This document shows, one piece after another, positions 8,452 to 16,759 of a stretch of 64,000 bases of DNA. Position 1 is the first letter of the stretch. The number at the start of each line of letters is the position of its first letter. The stretch spans positions 1,674,001-1,738,000 of the forward strand of contig NZ_CP043342.1 of NCBI RefSeq assembly GCF_003594935.2, in the 5' to 3' direction. The notes beneath the pieces are model-generated. The model made no database searches and was not told the origin of the DNA. It worked only from the letters and a program-made list of their open reading frames with translations. The position numbers and the translations under genes are program-made. Origin of the DNA: Enterobacter huaxiensis. GTDB taxonomy: Bacteria; Pseudomonadota; Gammaproteobacteria; Enterobacterales; Enterobacteriaceae.

Positions 8452-8904
8452 ATGTTCAGCGGAACCTCGATTGATTTTGATGATGCCATTTTGACGAATG
8501 ATGGCTTCTGGCCAGACCTGAGCGTGAAGGATTTCCAGTCCCAGCGCACCATTCCGGCCGATATCGACGCGGCCACCATTCGCCAGGCGCTGCTGACCGC
8601 AGCCGGCGAAATCAATGACGATCTCGTTAAGGTCGCCGCTAAATATCAGGGTGATGGCCATACCCGCGCAGAGGCCGTGCCGGGAGTGGAGATCGACGGC
8701 GAAAATCTGCTGTGCGCCCGCTACCGCAAAGCGGTATATGCCCGCGCCAAAGCTGACCTTATGGGGGAGTTTGCATCCATTGGACGGCGTGAGAGCCATC
8801 CAGGGCAGGAGAGCGACGAAACGCGTTCAAGCCTGATTGCCGAATCCACGCTGACGGTACGGCGTATCAAGGGGCTGAAACGTATTACGGTGGCCATGGT
8901 ATGA
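8452..8904 (+). CDS. L: Head completion/stabilisation protein (P2 gpL family)
   Basis: This 150-residue protein is in the gpL position (P2 gpL 169 aa). It is a head-tail connector component added after DNA packaging. The segments LTNDGFWPDLSVKDFQSQRTIPADI and YRKAVYARAKADLMGEFASIGRRE are typical of gpL-like proteins. GGAG precedes the start. The stop overlaps the following gene by 4 bases (ATGA). Confidence 0.9.
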   Translation: MFSGTSIDFDDAILTNDGFWPDLSVKDFQSQRTIPADIDAATIRQALLTAAGEINDDLVKVAAKYQGDGHTRAEAVPGVEIDGENLLCARYRKAVYARAKADLMGEFASIGRRESHPGQESDETRSSLIAESTLTVRRIKGLKRITVAMV

Positions 8905-9383
8905 GCCAGCTTAAGCAACTGACTGACTTTCTCATTGCGAACATGCCAAAGCGGGCAATGCAGGGATTTGACAGCCAGATGGACGAAATCATGTTCATTC
9001 CGGCGCAGCGGGATAACGGGCTGGGGCAGTATCGCCTTGCCATTATCCGCTATAACGCCGTCCTGACGTGGGAGCGTTATCCTTACCGTGAGTACGATCC
9101 CAAAATCCTGATGGCGCTGTTTATGTCCTGGCTGACGCAGGATGAGCGGGGGCTGCTGGAGGAAACCGGCATTGACAGCGAGCTGCCGGAATTCGATATC
9201 GAAACCATCGACCAGGAGACGGCCATCATGGTGGTGACGCTCCCTATGGCGGAAGAACTCAACATGGTTCCCGATCCCAAAGGTGAGATCCCCTTCGATG
9301 GCCAGCGCTGGCGGCTTGATGAGCCAGAGGTCTGGACGGCGGAGGAAATGACCATTATCCCGCTTACTGAGGGGCAAAAATGA
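8901..9383 (+). CDS. R: Phage tail completion protein (P2 gpR-like)
   Basis: This 160-residue protein sits where P2-like phages encode gpR, which is needed to finish the tail end that joins the head. The N-terminus MSQLKQLTDFLIANMPKR is the usual gpR-type opening. The middle holds an acidic segment rich in Glu and Asp. It overlaps both neighbours by 4 bases, consistent with coupled translation in the head-tail joining block. Confidence 0.82.
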   Translation: MSQLKQLTDFLIANMPKRAMQGFDSQMDEIMFIPAQRDNGLGQYRLAIIRYNAVLTWERYPYREYDPKILMALFMSWLTQDERGLLEETGIDSELPEFDIETIDQETAIMVVTLPMAEELNMVPDPKGEIPFDGQRWRLDEPEVWTAEEMTIIPLTEGQK

Positions 9384-10084
9384 TTCAGGGAGAGCTGAAT
9401 CAGGAGCAGTTCCGGCAGCTTCAGGCGGCGCTGGCCAGCCTGGAGTTACCGCCACCGAAGCGCCGCCGCCTGCTGTGGCGTATGGCCAAATACGGCGTGG
9501 AGGCAGCGGCTAAGCGAAATGTGCGTAATCAGCAGTCTCCGGAAGGGGATAAGTGGGCGGCAAGGCAGACGCGGCGCAAAGGCAAGATGCTGAGCAACAT
9601 GCCAAAACTTATCCGCATCCGGGAGATGCCGGAAACCGAGTCCGTCAGGCTCTATCTTGCCGGCGGTCATTACCGCAACGCTAAGGGGAAACTCTCTGCC
9701 GGCGTCGTGGGGTATATCCAGCAAAACGGGATGAGCGTCACCGTCAACCGTAAGCAGGTGGCAGGCCGTGAGCAGGGGGATAAGCCTGCCTCACTGCGAC
9801 AGGCGAAGCGCCTGCGCAAAGCCGGGTACAAAGTCAGGCGCGGTAAGCGCTGGCGTAAACCCGGTTATAAGGAAATACAGGAAAAAATGACCGCTCGTCA
9901 GGCTGGTCTGCTTATCCGGAAACTGGAGGATAAGCCGGTCAAAACCTCCTGGCAGATTGATTTACCTGCCAGGGCGTTTCTGGGGATTGGTCAGGAAGAT
10001 TTTAACAAAGCGCTGGCGCGACAGCTTCAGGCTGTCGGGTTCGGTCTGGATGTTAACGCGCAGGATATCAGGGGGAGAACATGA
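9380..10084 (+). CDS. S: Phage virion morphogenesis protein (P2 gpS-like)
   Basis: This 234-residue basic protein (RQTRRKGKMLSNMPKLIRIRE, repeated RK/KR clusters) matches the gpS / phage virion morphogenesis family, which completes the tail terminator ring. It is longer than P2 gpS (150 aa). The extra C-terminal region (LPARAFLGIGQEDFNKALARQL) is typical of the Mu gpG/gpS-like group. Start and stop overlap neighbours by 4 bases. Confidence 0.85.
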   Translation: MIQGELNQEQFRQLQAALASLELPPPKRRRLLWRMAKYGVEAAAKRNVRNQQSPEGDKWAARQTRRKGKMLSNMPKLIRIREMPETESVRLYLAGGHYRNAKGKLSAGVVGYIQQNGMSVTVNRKQVAGREQGDKPASLRQAKRLRKAGYKVRRGKRWRKPGYKEIQEKMTARQAGLLIRKLEDKPVKTSWQIDLPARAFLGIGQEDFNKALARQLQAVGFGLDVNAQDIRGRT

Positions 10085-11208
10085 CCTGGCCAATTGTAAC
10101 CGTGAATCAGGTAAACCAGCTGTTGGGCGAAACCAATGAGGTGGAGCGCACGCTGCTGTTTATCGGTAACGGTTCAACAAATGTAGGGAAGACGCTGACC
10201 GTCAACGCGCAGAGCGATTTTGACACGCTGCTGGGTGACGGAGACAGCCCGTTAAAGAACGATGTGCTGGCCGCACTGGCTAACGCCGGCCAGAACTGGT
10301 GGGGATTTGTCCATGTGCTGGCAGAAGACAGCGAGCCGGATGCGTGGGTGGCAGCGGTTAAAGCCGCGCAGGTGTCCTGTTCGGTTGAAGGTGTGGTGCT
10401 GTCGGATGATGTTACCGCAAAAGCGACCATTAACCAGGCGGCAACGCTGCGATCGGAACTGACGGCGAAATATGGCCGCTGGGTCTGGTTCATTCTGGCG
10501 GTGCAGGGGATGCAGGATGAGGAGGCGCAGGCCGATTATCTGACCCGCCTGTCCACGCTTCAGGATGGCATTGCCGAGAAAGCTGTACAGCTGGTTCCCC
10601 GCCTCTGGGGTAACGAGCCGGGCGTGCTTGCCGGCCGACTGTGCAATCGTGCTGTCACCATTGCCGACAGCCCCGCGCGGGTGAAGACCGGGGCGCTGCT
10701 GAGCATGGGGAGCGATGAGCTGCCGAAAGACGGTACCGGTGCGGTGCTGGAGCTGGCCACGCTTCAGGCACTGGAGGCACAGCGCTACAGCGTGCCGATG
10801 TGGTATCCGGACTATGACGGTTATTACTGGTCTGACGGTCGCACGCTGGACGTCGAGGGCGGCGATTATCAGTCCATTGAAACGCTGCGTATTGTGGATA
10901 AAGCCGCGCGTCGCGTGCGTTTGCTGGCTATTGGCAAAATTGCCGACCGTGCGCTTAACAGCACGCCGGGCAGTATTGCCGCACACCAGACGCTGTTTGC
11001 CCGTCCGCTGCGCGAAATGTCCACGGCCGCAAACATTAACGGCGTGTCCTTCCCCGGCGAAGTGAAGCCGCCGCAGGATGGCGATATCACGATCGTCTGG
11101 AAGAACAAAAAGGCCGTCGATATTTACATTGTGGTGCGGACGTATGAGGTACCGCTGCAAATCACGATCAGCCTGTTGCTGGATGCCAGCCTGGAGACAA
11201 ACTCATGA
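10081..11208 (+). CDS. Contractile tail sheath protein (DUF2586-type)
   Basis: This 375-residue protein is the likely tail sheath subunit, which contracts to drive the tube through the envelope. It belongs by sequence character to the DUF2586-type sheath group found in HP1-like phages rather than to classic P2 FI. It contains the repeated aromatic stretch WYPDYDGYYWSDGRTLD and ends in a beta-rich region (ITIVWKNKKAVDIYIVVRTYEVPLQITI). Its position before the tube gene supports the call, and it overlaps both neighbours by 4 bases. Confidence 0.85.
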   Translation: MTWPIVTVNQVNQLLGETNEVERTLLFIGNGSTNVGKTLTVNAQSDFDTLLGDGDSPLKNDVLAALANAGQNWWGFVHVLAEDSEPDAWVAAVKAAQVSCSVEGVVLSDDVTAKATINQAATLRSELTAKYGRWVWFILAVQGMQDEEAQADYLTRLSTLQDGIAEKAVQLVPRLWGNEPGVLAGRLCNRAVTIADSPARVKTGALLSMGSDELPKDGTGAVLELATLQALEAQRYSVPMWYPDYDGYYWSDGRTLDVEGGDYQSIETLRIVDKAARRVRLLAIGKIADRALNSTPGSIAAHQTLFARPLREMSTAANINGVSFPGEVKPPQDGDITIVWKNKKAVDIYIVVRTYEVPLQITISLLLDASLETNS

Positions 11209-11660
11209 CCAGACGTATTTCGGGCATGTCCTTCGACTTCTATATGGATGGCGAGCTGGTACATGCGGAGAAAATCTCTCTCGATATCACCGACAACACG
11301 GCAGCAGCGCAGACGCGCGGCGTGCCGGATGGCTGGGTGGATGGTGACGTGTCCGCCGAAGGTGAGCTGGAGCTGGCTACAAAGGCACTGATCGCCATCA
11401 AAGCCCGCGCGCAGTCTGCCGGGTCGTGGCGCGGCATTCCTGAGCTGGATTTTCTTTTCTATGCCAAAGCCGGCAACGAAGAAACCAAGGTGGAGGCGTT
11501 CGGCTGCAAGCTGCTGCTGAACAATCTTCTGGATCTCGACCCCAAAGGCGGGGCGCTTTCCACGCGAAAAATTAAGTTTCTCGTGACAAGCCCTAAATTT
11601 ATCAACATTGACGGCATTCCGTATCTGGAAGCGGAAGCCACGGAAAACCTGATTGGATAA
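11205..11660 (+). CDS. Tail tube protein (DUF2597-type)
   Basis: This 151-residue protein lies directly after the sheath gene, where the inner tail tube subunit is encoded. The N-terminus MTRRISGMSFDFYMDGELVHAEKISLDITDN and the beta-rich layout are typical of HP1-like tube proteins. The start overlaps the sheath stop. The tube stacks inside the sheath and on the baseplate, and its length is set by the tape measure protein at 13225-15249. Confidence 0.85.
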   Translation: MTRRISGMSFDFYMDGELVHAEKISLDITDNTAAAQTRGVPDGWVDGDVSAEGELELATKALIAIKARAQSAGSWRGIPELDFLFYAKAGNEETKVEAFGCKLLLNNLLDLDPKGGALSTRKIKFLVTSPKFINIDGIPYLEAEATENLIG

Positions 11661-11669
11661 GAGGCAGGG

Positions 11670-11966
11670 ATGCAGGATTACGAAAAGGGATTTATTGCGC
11701 TGGCCATCATGGGCGCCATGATTGCGCTGGGAAAAATGCTGAACAGCGGTGAGCCTATCACCGTCCGTTTACTGGCCGGTCGCCTGATTGTTGGCAGTGC
11801 GCTGTCACTGCTGGCCGGCGTGGCGCTGTATGTGGTACCGGATATTCATCCGCTGGCGCTGGTCGGCATTGGTTCGGGGCTGGGGATTCTGGGTCTGAAC
11901 GGTGTGGAAGCCTGGCTGCGTAAAAAAGGGATCGGCGGTTTTTTGAATGAAGGGGCAGGGAAATGA
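11670..11966 (+). CDS. Phage holin
   Basis: This 98-residue hydrophobic protein has at least two transmembrane segments (FIALAIMGAMIALGKML and LIVGSALSLLAGVALYVV, then a third around LALVGIGSGLGILGL) and a short charged C-terminus. It lies immediately before the endolysin gene, overlapping it by 4 bases. This marks it as the holin that permeabilises the inner membrane and releases the endolysin. AGGCAGGG lies just upstream of the start. Confidence 0.88.
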   Translation: MQDYEKGFIALAIMGAMIALGKMLNSGEPITVRLLAGRLIVGSALSLLAGVALYVVPDIHPLALVGIGSGLGILGLNGVEAWLRKKGIGGFLNEGAGK

Positions 11967-12304
11967 CTCTGAGCGAAAAACAGCAGCTTTTCACCGTAAT
12001 GGTGGCAAATCTGATCCAGTGGGCGGAAGAACACGGCTATCGCCTGACGTTCGGTGAAGCGTACCGCACGCCTGAGCAGGCCGCACTGAATGCGAAAAAA
12101 GGCAGCGGTATCACCAACAGCCTGCATACCCAGCGTCTGGCCGTGGACTTCAATCTGTTCATTAACGGCCAGTACCAGACCGACAGCGCGGCGTACCTGC
12201 CGCTGGGCGAGTACTGGGAGACGCTTGGCGGTACGTGGGGCGGGCGCTTTAAATCCCGTCCGGACGGCAATCACTTCAGCCTGGAACACAACGGGGTTCG
12301 TTGA
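11963..12304 (+). CDS. M15-family endolysin (L-alanyl-D-glutamate or D-Ala-type peptidase)
   Basis: This 113-residue zinc peptidase has the M15 signature SLHTQRLAVDFNLF, which provides the first His and the Asp ligands. DGNHFSLEH supplies the final His and catalytic Glu/His. It cuts peptide bridges in peptidoglycan, like the small endolysins of T5-type phages. There is no signal peptide, so release depends on the holin just upstream. HP1 and P2 use glycan-cleaving lysozymes at this position, so the lysis enzyme appears to have been exchanged. The stop overlaps the Rz-like gene. Confidence 0.92.
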   Translation: MTLSEKQQLFTVMVANLIQWAEEHGYRLTFGEAYRTPEQAALNAKKGSGITNSLHTQRLAVDFNLFINGQYQTDSAAYLPLGEYWETLGGTWGGRFKSRPDGNHFSLEHNGVR

Positions 12305-12633
12305 TGGAACATCCTGTGGTGAGAATTCTTCTGGTTGTCCTGACGTTCTGTAGCGGCTGGACGGTGGCAGGGTGGCAGCGGGACAGTATTGACCTTGCGA
12401 TAAGCCAGGCGGCCACCGCTACCGGTAAGCAGCTGGCAGACGCGGCCAGCGCGTCGGGGCGAAAACTGGAGGAGCAGCTGGAGGCTTTAAAAAATGCACA
12501 ACCGCGCGAAATTCGTACCGAAGTGGTTAAGCCGGTCTTTACCAATCGCTGCCTGTCTGATGATTTTGTCAGCATGTACAACGAAGCCGCAGCCGGTACC
12601 GAACGTGCGCTTTCAGGAAAACCTGAAAACTAA
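12304..12633 (+). CDS. Rz-like i-spanin
   Basis: This 109-residue protein has an N-terminal membrane anchor (VRILLVVLTFCSGWTVAGW) and a periplasmic helical, coiled-coil-like region (ATATGKQLADAASASGRKLEEQLEAL). It follows the endolysin and encloses the start of an Rz1-like lipoprotein in another frame. It should pair with that lipoprotein across the periplasm to fuse the two membranes at lysis. ATG 12304 overlaps the endolysin stop (TGATG); the TTG at 12301 would add one residue. Confidence 0.85.
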   Translation: MEHPVVRILLVVLTFCSGWTVAGWQRDSIDLAISQAATATGKQLADAASASGRKLEEQLEALKNAQPREIRTEVVKPVFTNRCLSDDFVSMYNEAAAGTERALSGKPEN

Positions 12634-12793
12634 ATGTACCGCGCAGCTGCCGCGTCTGGCCGGAACGACGGGGCGTGATGCAGCTGAGTTATTAACCCTT
12701 TATCTGGACTTATACGGGCAGTGTGCTGCCCGACATAACCAGCTTGTTGATGAAATTAATTTAAGAGAGAGTGTTATTTATGGAAAAGATTAA
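12494..12793 (+). CDS. Rz1-like outer-membrane lipoprotein (o-spanin), nested start
   Basis: This 99-residue protein begins inside the Rz-like gene in a different frame and runs 160 bases beyond its stop. It has a lipoprotein signal: a basic N-terminus, the hydrophobic stretch LPIAACLMIL and lipobox LSAC with Cys at residue 28. The mature part begins TTKPQPVPN, Pro-containing as usual for Rz1. It is the outer-membrane half of the spanin. Its end overlaps the start of the tail assembly chaperone. Confidence 0.85.
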   Translation: MHNRAKFVPKWLSRSLPIAACLMILSACTTKPQPVPNVRFQENLKTKCTAQLPRLAGTTGRDAAELLTLYLDLYGQCAARHNQLVDEINLRESVIYGKD

Positions 12794-13037
12794 TCTTACT
12801 GTTTGTGGTCAGGATATTACCTTTGAACCTAACCAGACGGCTTATAACAAATTCATTAATGAAATGGCGATGGATAATAAAGTCGTGCCGGCGCACAGTT
12901 ATCTGACGCGTATTGTGGCTGCGGAAAGCAAAGAAGCACTGGCCGATATTTTAAAACGTCCCGGAGCTGCGCTTCAGCTCGCGGGCAAGGTTAACGAGAT
13001 TTATGCGCCAGAACTGGAAATTGAAGTAAAAAACTAA
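12780..13037 (+). CDS. Tail assembly chaperone (P2 gpE-like), zero-frame product
   Basis: This 85-residue protein lies just before the tape measure gene, where long-tailed phages encode a small chaperone that coats the tape measure during tail assembly. ATG 12780 is preferred over GTG 12771 because AAGAGAGAG lies 8 bases upstream. The last two sense codons, AAA AAC, form the slippery heptamer A AAA AAC with the preceding A. An open -1 frame runs from there to the start of the tape measure gene, so a longer frameshifted product is expected. Confidence 0.85.
   Translation: MEKINLTVCGQDITFEPNQTAYNKFINEMAMDNKVVPAHSYLTRIVAAESKEALADILKRPGAALQLAGKVNEIYAPELEIEVKN
13028..13034 (+). other. Programmed -1 ribosomal frameshift site
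   Basis: The heptamer A AAA AAC is placed in the correct phase (GTA AAA AAC TAA), directly before the zero-frame stop codon. Slipping by one base lets the ribosome bypass TAA and enter a 64-codon open frame. In P2 (E/E+E') and lambda (G/GT) the same gene position uses a -1 frameshift. The perfect phase and uninterrupted downstream frame make this a strong prediction. Confidence 0.88.
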
Positions 13038-13228
13038 CCAGACGAGTCCAGACTATTGAAGAAAATGGACTCGAACAATACCTGATATTGCGCCGTTATT
13101 ATCTCCCGCACGGGGAAGATACCGTGGATGATATTTCCGCTGCCATATGGCTGGATAATCGCCACTGGGAGAATATGCGCGTTGCGGTGGCTAACGGAAT
13201 TAGCACGGCATTTAAAGGCACGGAATGA
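13034..13228 (+). CDS. Frameshift extension of the tail assembly chaperone (E' / T-like)
   Basis: Read in the -1 frame after the slippery site, this stretch is open for 64 residues and ends in TGA at 13226-13228, interlocked with the tape measure ATG at 13225. The translation starts LTRRVQTIEENGLEQYLILR and includes DDISAAIWLDNRHWENMRVA. It has no start codon or ribosome-binding site of its own. The fused gpE-E'-like protein should bind the tape measure protein through this part. The segment is invisible to gene callers that require an ATG. Confidence 0.82.
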   Translation, partial: LTRRVQTIEENGLEQYLILRRYYLPHGEDTVDDISAAIWLDNRHWENMRVAVANGISTAFKGTE

Positions 13229-15249
13229 AACAATTAGATTTTACATTAAGCCTGATTGATAAACTGACCCGCCCGTTAAAACAGGCGCAGGCCAGCGTAT
13301 CCGGCTTTGCGGAAAAATCAAAAAATGCCTTTAAGCAGGTTGGTGCCGGTTCGCTGGCCATGTGGGGCGTTGCTCAGGCCATTCAGGGGGCATTGTCGCC
13401 GGCGATTGAGATGTATGACGCGCTGAACGATGCCGCCGCAAAAGGGATTGATGATACTTCGCTGAAAACCGTGCAGCGTGATGCGCTGCGCTTCAGCATG
13501 ACCTACGGTGCCAGTGCGGTGGAGTTCGTGAAGTCAACGGAAGACATTAACGCCTCCATCGCCGGCCTGAGCACTACCGAGCTGCCGAAGGTGACGAAAG
13601 TCGCCAATACCCTGGCGTTTGCCATGAAATCCACCGCTGCCGAAACCACGGAATTCATGGGACAGATGTTCGGCAACTTTTCCGCTGAGGCGGCGAGGCT
13701 GGGTAAAGTCCCGTTTGCCGAACAGCTGGCGGGCAAGATGGTGTACATGCGCAAAACCTTCGGTACCGAGATGGGAACCATCAAAGACCTGATGGAAGGT
13801 GCGCGCGGCGTCGGGACGAACTACGGCGTCGGGATGGATGAACAGCTGGCGGTGCTGGGACAACTGCAACGCACACTCGGAACGGAGGCCAGCAGCGCGT
13901 ACGAGGGCTTTATGACGGGTGCCATTGATGGTGCCAAAAAGCTCGGGCTGTCGTTTACCGATGTGAACGGCAAAATGCTGTCCATGCCTGACATGCTGGC
14001 GAAGCTACAGAACAAGTACGGTAAAAGCCTGGATGGCAACCTGAAAGCGCAGGCGGAGCTGGATGCGGCCTTTGGTGACAGTTCAGCAGTAGTGAAACAG
14101 CTGTATGGCAATGTTGCGTTACTTCAACGCAATATCACCGAGCTGGGCGGGGCTGACGGACTGAAGCGCACGCAGGAAATGGCGCAAAAGATGGTCAAGC
14201 CGTGGGATCGCTTTGTGCAAATCCTGAAATCTATTCAGACGGTGATTGGCCTGACGTTGATCCCCGTGCTGTATCCGGTACTGAACCGCCTGGCCGATAT
14301 GGGGCAGACCTTTGCCCGCTGGATGCAGATGTTCCCCAACATCGCGCGCGTAATCGGGTATGCCACGCTGGCATTACTGGGTTTTGCTGCCGTGGGGGCG
14401 AGCGCCAATATTGTGATGGGAGTCTCTAAATTCATCATCATGGGGCTGACCGGTGTATGGCGTCTGCTGGTTGCGGTCGTGAAGTCGTACACCGTGGTTG
14501 TCTGGCTGGCGCAGAAAGCAGTTTTAGCCTGGAATATTGTGCTGAAAACCCTGCGCGGCGTGCTGCTGGCGGTGCGTATGGCTGCGATGCTGGCGGGAAT
14601 CAGTTTCAATCTGATGAGCTGGCCGGTGCTTCTGGTCATCGCAGCGATTGCGGCGCTGGTCGTGGGCTGTTATCTGCTGGTTAAGCACTGGGATACCATT
14701 AAAGCCGCCGTCATGGACAGCGCCGCCTTTAAGGCTGCGGCTGATGTAGTGAAGTGGCTGGCGGGTGTGTTCGGCTCCGCATGGGATTCGATCGTCGCCG
14801 GCTGGAACAGCTTCATTGCGCTGCTCACCGGCTTTTCTCCGTCAAAGGCGTTAAGCGGCATCGTGTCGCTGTTTGACAATATCTGGCAGACCATCAAAGG
14901 CGGGTTCCTGAAGTCCTGGAACTGGATTGTCGGCAAACTGAACAAAATCCCCGGCGTGGATATTAAGCTGTCTCCTGTTGTTAATCCCGTAAGTCCTGAA
15001 GTTGCGGGCGGAGTGATGCCGCCCGTTATGCAGAATAATTACGCCGGCAATATTCAGCAGTCGCTGACAGCCAATACGCTCTCAACCGGGGGGCAACTAA
15101 AAGGCGTCGACCGGGGCGGAATCAGCAGCACTATCAGTAAAAATTCAAAAGCCGTAACGGACAACAGCAAGACGATTGGTGAAGTGCATTTCCATACAAA
15201 AGAAGCGCTTTCACCCGCTCAGCTAATGGAATGGCAGGAGCTTAATTAA
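13225..15249 (+). CDS. Tail tape measure protein
   Basis: This 674-residue protein (P2 gpT 815 aa) sets tail length. It has an N-terminal helical region (LSLIDKLTRPLKQAQASVSG) and a TP901-type core with GARGVGTNYGVGMDEQLAVLGQLQ. Several hydrophobic segments follow at about residues 340-490, including NIARVIGYATLALLGFAAVG and WPVLLVIAAIAALVVGCYLL. A Gly/Ser-rich C-terminus completes it. The start overlaps the end of the frameshift extension, and its stop overlaps the next start by one base. Confidence 0.93.
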   Translation: MKQLDFTLSLIDKLTRPLKQAQASVSGFAEKSKNAFKQVGAGSLAMWGVAQAIQGALSPAIEMYDALNDAAAKGIDDTSLKTVQRDALRFSMTYGASAVEFVKSTEDINASIAGLSTTELPKVTKVANTLAFAMKSTAAETTEFMGQMFGNFSAEAARLGKVPFAEQLAGKMVYMRKTFGTEMGTIKDLMEGARGVGTNYGVGMDEQLAVLGQLQRTLGTEASSAYEGFMTGAIDGAKKLGLSFTDVNGKMLSMPDMLAKLQNKYGKSLDGNLKAQAELDAAFGDSSAVVKQLYGNVALLQRNITELGGADGLKRTQEMAQKMVKPWDRFVQILKSIQTVIGLTLIPVLYPVLNRLADMGQTFARWMQMFPNIARVIGYATLALLGFAAVGASANIVMGVSKFIIMGLTGVWRLLVAVVKSYTVVVWLAQKAVLAWNIVLKTLRGVLLAVRMAAMLAGISFNLMSWPVLLVIAAIAALVVGCYLLVKHWDTIKAAVMDSAAFKAAADVVKWLAGVFGSAWDSIVAGWNSFIALLTGFSPSKALSGIVSLFDNIWQTIKGGFLKSWNWIVGKLNKIPGVDIKLSPVVNPVSPEVAGGVMPPVMQNNYAGNIQQSLTANTLSTGGQLKGVDRGGISSTISKNSKAVTDNSKTIGEVHFHTKEALSPAQLMEWQELN

Positions 15250-15578
15250 TGAGTGATGTGCTTTATATCGACCTGCTTATTGAGGGGCGAAACTTTGTAC
15301 TTAATACCGGCAGTGAGCCGGAACTGTGCAATAACCGCAAAAGTATCGGGCAGGATGTTGTGCACTCGATTATCGAAAGCGGGCTGGCCACGCAGTTAAT
15401 TGCCGAGCGCAGCCCGACATTACGCGCAGATATTTTTACTCAGCTGGAACTGCTGGTTGAAAGTGACGATCGCATTGTGCCGGGTACGGTGGAAATCCGC
15501 GATGAGAGCGCGAAGCGGCTGTGGGTGACTGCCGGTACCTATGATTTTGGCAGCATTACTTATCAGGTGAACCTATGA
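15249..15578 (+). CDS. DUF2590-type baseplate protein (possibly gpW/gp25-like role)
   Basis: This 109-residue protein lies between the tape measure and baseplate J genes, in HP1-like order. The opening VLYIDLLIEGRNFVLNTGSEP and the segment SIIESGLATQLIAERSP resemble DUF2590 proteins of these phages. In P2 the equivalent slot holds gpW, a gp25-like wedge protein, so a baseplate wedge role is inferred from position. It overlaps both neighbours (1 and 4 bases). Confidence 0.75.
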   Translation: MSDVLYIDLLIEGRNFVLNTGSEPELCNNRKSIGQDVVHSIIESGLATQLIAERSPTLRADIFTQLELLVESDDRIVPGTVEIRDESAKRLWVTAGTYDFGSITYQVNL

Positions 15579-16759
15579 CGGAAAAGCCACAGGTCGATTT
15601 TGAAGAGGTGGTGAAAGCCAGCGGGATGCCGACCACGGAAGATGAGGTACGTACCCGTTTCGATGCCGTTGTGGCCGATGAAGGGCTGATTACCAACACG
15701 TCACGTATGTCGCCATTCTGGCGGCTTATTACGGCGATTGTTACCGCGCCGGTGATGTGGCTGAAAGACGCGCTGGTAGCGGTGGTCATGCCCGGTATGT
15801 TTGTGGCCACTGCCACCGGTCAGATGCTGCGCCTGCTTGCCTGGGCGGTGAACGTCACGCCAAAACCGGCCAGCGCGGCCGAGGGTGTGATCCGCTTTTT
15901 CAAGGATGATGTAAAACAGGCGGTGACGGTCAAAGCCGGCACGGTGATACAGACCGAGCGTATCAATGGAAAGGTGTATGCCGTATCCACCGTCGCTGAT
16001 GTCACGATCCCCTCCGGTACGGCCAGCGCACTGCTGGCGGTAAAAGCGACGGGAACAGGCGGAGCGTACAACCTTGCGCCGGGCTATTTCCGCATTCTGC
16101 CGGTGGCCGTGGATGGTATAAGCCACGTCGCCAGTGAAGAAAACTGGCTGACGGTACCGGGGGCGGACGAGGAGAGCGACGACGAGCTGCGCGAACGCTG
16201 CCGTAATCAGTTTAATCTGGTCGGGAATTACCATACCGACGCGGTATATCGTTCGATGATTGCCGGCGTTGCGGGTCTGAGTATTGACCGGATCTTCTTT
16301 GAGCATGATGCGCCACGCGGACCCGGTACCGCCAATGCCTATCTGTTGCTGGACAGCGGTGTGGCGTCAGACCCGTTTATAGAGGCCGTCAACGACTATA
16401 TCAACACGCAGGGGCATCATGGCCACGGCGATGATATGCAGTGTTTTGCCATGCCGGAAACCCGTCACGATCTGGTTGCCACGGTCTGGGTTAAAAACCT
16501 GAGCAACCTGGAGCAGGAGCAGCAGAACAACCTCAAAAAAGGGGTTGAAAACCTTATCCGCTGCGCCTTTCGGGAGAATACCGACTATGACGTGAAGAAG
16601 ACGTGGCCATACTCGCGTTTTTCCTTCTCGCAGCTGGGGCGGGAGATCCACAAGACGTTCCCGGATACGGATTCGCTGGAATTTTCGCTGAAAGATATTA
16701 CCAGTGAACTCAGCGTGCCGCGCCTGAACTCTCTAAGGGTGGATTTACAGAATGAATGA
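15575..16759 (+). CDS. J: Baseplate J / gp47-family wedge protein
   Basis: This 394-residue protein matches the baseplate J family (P2 gpJ, Mu gp47), which forms the periphery of the baseplate wedge. Family features include the N-terminal region of membrane-like helices (FWRLITAIVTAPVMWLKDALVAVVMPG), the central beta domain (VKAGTVIQTERINGKVYAVST), GAYNLAPGYFRIL, and GADEESDDELRERC. Its end overlaps the next gene by 8 bases. Confidence 0.92.
   Translation: MTEKPQVDFEEVVKASGMPTTEDEVRTRFDAVVADEGLITNTSRMSPFWRLITAIVTAPVMWLKDALVAVVMPGMFVATATGQMLRLLAWAVNVTPKPASAAEGVIRFFKDDVKQAVTVKAGTVIQTERINGKVYAVSTVADVTIPSGTASALLAVKATGTGGAYNLAPGYFRILPVAVDGISHVASEENWLTVPGADEESDDELRERCRNQFNLVGNYHTDAVYRSMIAGVAGLSIDRIFFEHDAPRGPGTANAYLLLDSGVASDPFIEAVNDYINTQGHHGHGDDMQCFAMPETRHDLVATVWVKNLSNLEQEQQNNLKKGVENLIRCAFRENTDYDVKKTWPYSRFSFSQLGREIHKTFPDTDSLEFSLKDITSELSVPRLNSLRVDLQNE

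Noticed and set aside
12301-12303. TTG start for the Rz-like gene
   Set aside because: ATG directly follows at 12304 and overlaps the endolysin stop as in the other coupled genes; TTG would add one residue only.
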